The notes under the pieces: generated by a model
What the model was told of the DNA's origin: nothing
The model's input: only the letters and a program-made list of their open reading frames with translations
Databases searched by the model: none
DNA from: Gigaspora margarita
Lineage: Eukaryota; Glomeromycota; Glomeromycetes; Diversisporales; Gigasporaceae
Length of the DNA: 64,000 nt
Direction: 5' to 3'
NCBI GenBank assembly: GCA_009809945.1
Contig: WTPW01000431.1
Coordinates: forward strand, 166,888 to 230,887
Program-made: the position numbers and the translations under genes
In this document: positions 58,792 to 64,000 of the stretch, piece by piece
How the letters are laid out: every line of letters starts with the position of its first letter
How positions within the stretch are numbered: the first letter of the stretch is position 1

Positions 58792-59894
58792 ACTATATGT
58801 TTCTAAAAAATAAGCTACTTTTTTTGGACAATTTGAAATACAAAAAATCTGGGAGTAGCTTATTTTTTAGATATAACCAATTTTTGGTCAATTGCAAATA
58901 GTTATTACATAGTAAAGTCTAAATTTTACTATATAAGTCAATTATTAGCACTTAAATAAAATTGTTTGGAAAACTAAAATACATATATATTAATTACTGA
59001 TCCAGATAAGATTGGCACTATTTTTATATTAGAATTTGGGGCAAAATTACTATGATTTTCATTATATGGTGGAATCTGATATCCTTTGAATTAAAAATAT
59101 TTTTTATTAAGTTAATAGCTCATGTCGATTAATTGAAAGTTGTAGAGCTCACTGAGACGCATCTAATGGTGGTTAGATCATTCAAATCGGCCTAGTGTAC
59201 ACTGAGATATCGCTAAAAAACGATTGGTCAACTATATAAAATTCTATGTAAACAAAGTTTGTTTATATAGAATTTTATATAGTCAGCCAATCGTTTTTTA
59301 GCGATATCTCAGTGTATACTGGGCCGATTTGAATGATCTAACCACTATTAGATGTGCCTCAGTGAGCTCTACAACTTTCAATTAATCGACATGAGCTGTT
59401 AACATAATAAAAAAAATATTTTTTATTCAAAGGATTTCAGATTCTACTATATAATAAAAGTTTATATTGTACTTATCCCAAAATTTACTATTGTCCCAAT
59501 ATAGTAATAGTGCCAATCTTATCCAGATCATCAATTAAAGGTTTTATCAAAATAAAAGCACATTTTATTATTTGACTTTTAATTTTTAAGTTCAACATAT
59601 ATAATTTGTTACTAAAATTTTAATTTTTATTGAATATAAAAATTAAAATCCAATTAATAAAAAGTTCTCTATTTTGTTAAAAATTTTAGAGTATGTGTAT
59701 TTTGGTCTCTGAATAAGATTACTTAAGTGACTTTAATTGATTTGCAGTAAAGTTTGAAATTTGCTATATAGCAACTATTATTAATTATAGAGTATATTAT
59801 AGCTGATTTTTGGAACAAAAACATTTTTAAGTTTTTTGGCAAAAGAAGGAAGGGTAGCTTATTTTGAAGTTAGCTTATTTTTGGCAATATACAG
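58792..59894. mobile_element. AAGCTACC-family MITE, copy 3, split by a TTAA element
   Basis: The left end ACTATATGTTTCTAAAAAAT then AAGCTAC follows TA. The right end AGCTTATTTTTGGCAATATA then CAG precedes TA (59895-59896). The middle is interrupted at 58994-59534, a different internal position from copy 1. Confidence 0.75.
58994..59534. mobile_element. TTAA-flanked fold-back element, copy 2
   Basis: TTAA at 58990-58993 and 59535-59538. The ends TTACTGATCCAGATAAGATT and the complement of TTGATGATCTGGATAAGATT match copy 1 at 24275-24806, but the element is in the opposite orientation. The arms meet near 59262 (AAAGTTTGTTTATATAG). The arm phrase GAGACGCATCTAATGGTGGT is the shared motif. Confidence 0.85.
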
Positions 59895-59896
59895 TA

Positions 59897-60410
59897 TCTG
59901 AACATTCTTGTAACAGATTTGAAGTAAAAAAAAAAAAAACAAAAAAATTTTTACAAAGTTTTTTATTTTGAATATTATTCTCCAAATATTAAACAAATAC
60001 AAATAAGTTGTTATTTGATTCTAAATAGATATTTAGTAGTATTAATATTAGTAGTGTATATATTATTGCTAAAATCTAATATAATTTAATGGTTAAGCAA
60101 TATTTACAATAACAAGTAATAATAAAAATAAAAAATTTTATATAAAGTAATAAATTTGCAAATAATATTGTAATTTATTTTTACAAGTAGTATCAAATTA
60201 ATTGATAATTGTTTAATGTATATAAACAATATATATTTATTATTTATATATTTATAACAAAATAGAAATAGTATAACAATAATAAATCAGCATTTTTGAG
60301 TCCTCCTGAAAATGCAAATCAGAAATTGCTGGTTTGATTTTTAGTAGCAGCAAAAACGTAATTCTATATTGCAGGTTCTACTATATTGGGAAGTAAAATA
60401 CTATGGAAGA
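59897..60410. other. Non-coding AT-rich stretch
   Basis: No gene. From about 60290 the sequence is less AT-rich and seems to continue after the hAT MITE at 61139. Confidence 0.5.
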
Positions 60411-61130
60411 CAGGGCCGGTGATTTTCTGTGGTGACAAATTGCCAATTCCGTCCGTGACGAAATCAAATTCTGCAAAAATTCCGTGCATAATAAATTGCT
60501 TTTTCTGCAGCATTTCCATGATCAATTTTTAAAATTCTGCGTAATTTATATTAAAAATATATACATTCTGCAATAAAATTTTTTTTTTTGTAAGCAAAAC
60601 TTCGTCTAAGAAATCACCTTTTATGCATTAACAAAAAAATTCCTTGCAAAATTTTAGTATAATGTCACCCACTGACCCTAACCCCAACTTGTCACATTTT
60701 ATTTAGAAGGTGACATATAAATTGGCACGAATCATCCCAGCCAAGGGTAATTAGTAAATGCAAAGGAAATCTGATTTGTAAATAAACTAAGTGCATGAGA
60801 TAAAAATTTAGGGTTAAGGCCTTAATGTTAGAGGCTATAGGGTTAGAATGATGCTTAATACAAGTAAAATTTCGATTTAAACATTAGTTTTTGCCTATTT
60901 CACTTATTTCCGCTTTTTCTTTTATGCGTGTTCGAATTCTTCGTCAGGCTGATCTGGAATAGTCAAAATTTGCACTTCTCCGATTTGTTATTTCCTCTCC
61001 AGGAGTTTGTATTACCCGCGCTGACTGCATTCCGTGAGAATTCTGCGCTATCTGTACCACATTCCGTGTTTACAACCTGATTCTGTGATTTCTGCGGCAT
61101 TCCGTGAAATGCAGAAGATCACTGGCCCTG
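60411..61130. mobile_element. hAT MITE, TIR CAGGGCCGGTGAT, exact 8-bp TSD ATGGAAGA
   Basis: ATGGAAGA at 60403-60410 and 61131-61138. Ends CAGGGCCGGTGAT and ATCACTGGCCCTG. Subterminal regions repeat ATTCCGTG, TTCTGCG and CACGGAAT-like words in both orientations, as in many hAT elements. The interior contains AAAAATTCCTTGCAAAATTT shared with the MITE at 6.1-6.5 kb. Confidence 0.92.
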
Positions 61131-61910
61131 ATGGAAGATAGAGACCTAGGATGTCAATTGATGGACCTTTGTGCAGCAATACTACAATTAGTCAGAATCA
61201 AAACCCTAGGTTGTCCTTGAGTCAGAACACCAATTTGAATAACCAAAGTCATAAGACATATTGAGAGGTCAAAGTTTGAAAGGATCTTATAGTAGCGTAT
61301 TTGGACTCTGATCTATACCAACAGGTTTATGACCAGTTGGGTCAGCAGGGCTTGCTAAGAGGAATAAAGCTTAGTACAACAACTCTACATGGGTACTAGA
61401 GAAATTGTCAGGTAGTTGCATAGTTAGAATATTATTACTGTAGCTCATGTACTTTAATATCTAATAAAGGTAGCACTAGGTTGTAAAGTGAAAAAAAAAT
61501 AAAAAAATAAATTAGCATTTTCTGGTATAGTACTATATTGAATATCTAAAAAAAAAGATAAAGTAATAATAATAAAAATCAAAACCAATTTAAAAGAAAG
61601 GCTCTATTTATTTACTTAAATCAGAATTATAAAAAAAACAAATAGTTTAAGTCTTGACTTATAATCTTATAATAAAATTTAATTTACAATTCAATTGTAC
61701 TATTTTTATAATACTAAACTAAAATCCATAGAATTAAATATAATTGATTACTTGCTAATTTTCAAAAAAAAACTAAAGCCTAACAACTTTTAATTTCAAT
61801 TATCTGTGCTAGTGATAAGTTTTTAATTTCTTAAAATAGTTATTGTTAATTTGTAGCTATTGTACCAAATAAAACATGTATATAAAGTTGAGGATCACTA
61901 CCAAGAAATA
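61131..61910. other. Unidentified remnant then AT-rich DNA
   Basis: About 60300-60402 plus 61139-61480 reads as one less AT-rich block once the hAT MITE is removed. Translations such as VYDQLGQQGLLRGIKLSTTT (about 61328) suggest an old coding repeat, but I cannot name it. The rest is AT-rich without features. Confidence 0.4.
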
Positions 61911-62212
61911 TTGTAGATTCCTAAAAGTAAAACTACCCAAAAATAAGCTATCCTCATATTTTTCAAAATTCAAAGAGAAATTGCCAAAAGTTGCTATATA
62001 TAAAGACTAAATTTTACTAAGTAAACCTCAAATGTGCTATTAAATAAAGTTGTAAAAATACACTATAGTAAAAATTTGGTATTATGTGGACAACTTTTTA
62101 TTAGTATACTTTTCAATTATTCAAAAAATTTAACAATTCAAAAATATGCTATCCTATAATTTTTTGTATAATTTATGTTCAAAAAAGGTAGATTATTTTT
62201 GAAAATATATTG
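61911..62212. mobile_element. AAGCTACC-family MITE, diverged copy
   Basis: TA, then TTGTAGATTCCTAAAAGTAA, AACTACCC and AAAAATAAGCTATCC; the right end is GGTAGATTATTTTTGAAAATATATTG then TA, given here as GGTAGATTATTTTTGAAAAT plus ATATTG. The internal AAGTTGTCC/GTGGACAACTT region relates to the 36.5-kb copy. Confidence 0.65.
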
Positions 62213-62949
62213 TATATTAAATGAACATGATGCAATTTAAAATAATATAAATCTTTTAGTCAAGCTTTTAAGTTTTTAATTGATAAATTCAAATAATATT
62301 ATTAGAAAATTAAATTTTAAGTTCTAATTGAAAATTTATGTTTTTAATTTTTGATACTAAAGAATTAACAGCAAATTATTTTTGCTTATATTGAGATTGT
62401 AAAAGTATAGAACATTATAATATAGATTTGAATTATGAAAATTCATATAATACTTTAGGTCAAAAATATTTGAACCTTTTATTATTTTTAGAAACACAAT
62501 ATTGTATACCAGATGAATTATATATAATGCTTCAAATTATTAATGTTTTGTTTGAATTTTTTTTAGAATTATTAAGTATATCTATATTTAACAAATTATT
62601 AAAAAAAAAAGATAATAGCAAAAAAACAATTTGAGAACAAATAGAATTAATTATTTACTCTATTCATATTCTAATTTTTAAATTTAAAGAACCTAAAATA
62701 CAAAAAAAATAGTATTTAGATAGTATTAGATATTATTAATAGAAACAGACAAGATAATAATTCTAGAAAAATTTTTAATTATTATTTATTCCAGATCAAC
62801 AAAAAAAAATATACAAAAACTTTGTTATTATTAATTTTGAAATTCTGGTATGACAATAGATTGAAGATTTTTGTTAACCAACAATTGAAACCCAAAAAGG
62901 TAAAATTTTAAAAGAAGAACTATATCAATATAATAATATTACACCTGTT
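62213..62949. other. AT-rich stretch with a doubtful 68-codon frame
   Basis: The frame at 62428-62634 (MNYENSYNTLGQKYLNLLLF) and the following blocks EQIELIIYSIHILIFKFKEP and TIETQKGKILKEELYQYN lie directly before a LINE-type 3' tail. They may be the wreck of a LINE C-terminus. I cannot confirm this. Confidence 0.35.
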
Positions 62950-63215
62950 GGTTTTCTCTAGCCTTCTTAAACTAAAAATTTAATCTTTTAGTTTAAAATA
63001 GGAAAGTATGAGGTGAAATGTCACATCTTTTTTCTGTAGTAGTTTAATGGTTAGCCCTAACTGCAAGTAATAGGCTTGCCCTATTGCATAGATTATTAGA
63101 TGATTAGTTAGGAATTTTAAATATAGTATTTCTTTATATATCATCCTGATATAATTGTAACTTACTATCCTATTCCTGTACTTGACATTAACAAATAAAT
63201 AAAAAAAATAAATAA
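62950..63215 (+). mobile_element. LINE 3' end
   Basis: GGTTTTCTCTAGCCTTCTTA, then ATGAGGTGAAATGTCACAT, then an AAATAAATAAAAAAAATAAA tail near 63195. The order matches the 3' end of the LINE at 41.5-41.8 kb (GGTTTTCTCCAACCTATTCT, GGAGGTGTAATGTCACAT, AAATAAATAAATAAA). A related but different subfamily copy. Confidence 0.7.
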
Positions 63216-64000
63216 AAAAAAAATATTACACCTTATATATATGTCCTTGCTTGTTATATTCTAAAGTTTATAAAATATTTTAAAGAAAAAAATTTATATT
63301 TATGATAGTTTTTCTGTTTGGGTATTAAAAAAAATATATATATAACTATATACAACTTTTTATGAAGGTATAACAATAAATAGCAGTAATTTTTTAGTAT
63401 TAGTATATACAACATACTTTACTATTATATTTTTTGCTAAAAAAAATTATTAGATATTAAAAAAAAGTAAAAGGTTTTTATATTTAACTAGGTTGACTTC
63501 AATATATAACAGCTAATAATATTGTATAATTATTGTTATGAATTATAATAAAATTGGATTAAAATAAAATATGAGTTTTTATTTAACTTTTCAAAATCTA
63601 CTTGTACTTGTTTAATATAAACTCTACTTTAAAACTAATCTTTAAGCTTAACTTCTAACCATAAAAAATGCACTCTAAAAAATTTATTTTTTAGTGGCTA
63701 TTAGTTTTTTATACTATATATATTTTATTTAATCTGATTATAATTTGTTACAATTATTGTATAATACAATATAAATTTTAATATAAATTCTAATTTACTT
63801 TAATTAAAGTATTTAATCAAACTAATGAAAGCAAATAAAAAACTTATTGAAGTAAGAACTTTGATATTTTATTTATAATAAAAGTATAATGCTTAACCTT
63901 GTGTACTTATTTCTTTTAATAAATAATGTATTGTAATCAAAATGTTCAATTAGTAGATAGATTAAATCTTTGTTAGAAAAAATTTAAGATAAAAAGGCTT
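63216..64000. other. AT-rich stretch to the window end
   Basis: No gene or structured repeat recognised. Confidence 0.5.

Overview
The window looks like nuclear DNA of an arbuscular mycorrhizal fungus (Glomeromycotina, Rhizophagus/Gigaspora-like). The reasons are strong AT bias, one F-box/leucine-rich gene, a Sel1-repeat protein kinase with the HCDLHSGN catalytic loop seen in this group, GT-AG introns of about 70 bp, and decayed gene families that I recognise from memory as multicopy in these fungi. No database was searched, so the taxonomic call is an inference.

Layout. 0.1-1.9 kb: intact F-box gene. 1.9-7.9 kb: AT-rich DNA with ACGT-type microsatellites and a set of nested inverted repeats. 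7.9-17.5 kb: a broken MULE/FAR1-like transposase gene split by several insertions, including an 8-bp-TSD hAT-type MITE of GGGTC repeats (14670-15945) and a degenerate satellite. 18.9-21.5 kb: Sel1-repeat plus kinase gene with five frame changes, four of them in A runs. 21.6-29.7 kb: a stack of non-autonomous elements, up to four or five levels deep, including a 4.6-kb nest with exact target-site duplications at several levels. 30.3-32.9 kb: decayed transposon-type gene with a C-terminal RING-like motif. 34.2-35.2 kb: a palindrome of about 950 bp. 37.3-38.8 kb: kinase pseudogene split by an intron-like insertion. 39.0-41.8 kb: 5'-truncated LINE with RNase H. 42.2-45.3 kb: GTAC-rich inverted repeat, 29-bp minisatellite, T-rich DNA. 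45.5-49.7 kb: decayed DDE-transposase-like gene with recognisable introns. 50.4-55.1 kb: nested MITEs, a solo LTR and a small TA-type MITE. 55.4-56.7 kb: TPR pseudogene and a leucine-zipper ORF on the minus strand. 56.7-64 kb: more MITEs, a second TTAA fold-back copy, an hAT MITE and a LINE 3' tail.

Only two or three loci look like cellular genes: the F-box gene, the Sel1-kinase and possibly the zipper ORF. Everything else is mobile DNA or its remains. The most unusual signal is a family of fold-back elements whose boundaries differ (TTAA, TA, or undefined) but whose arms share one degenerate motif of about 50 nt, alignable without gaps, at ten or so places.
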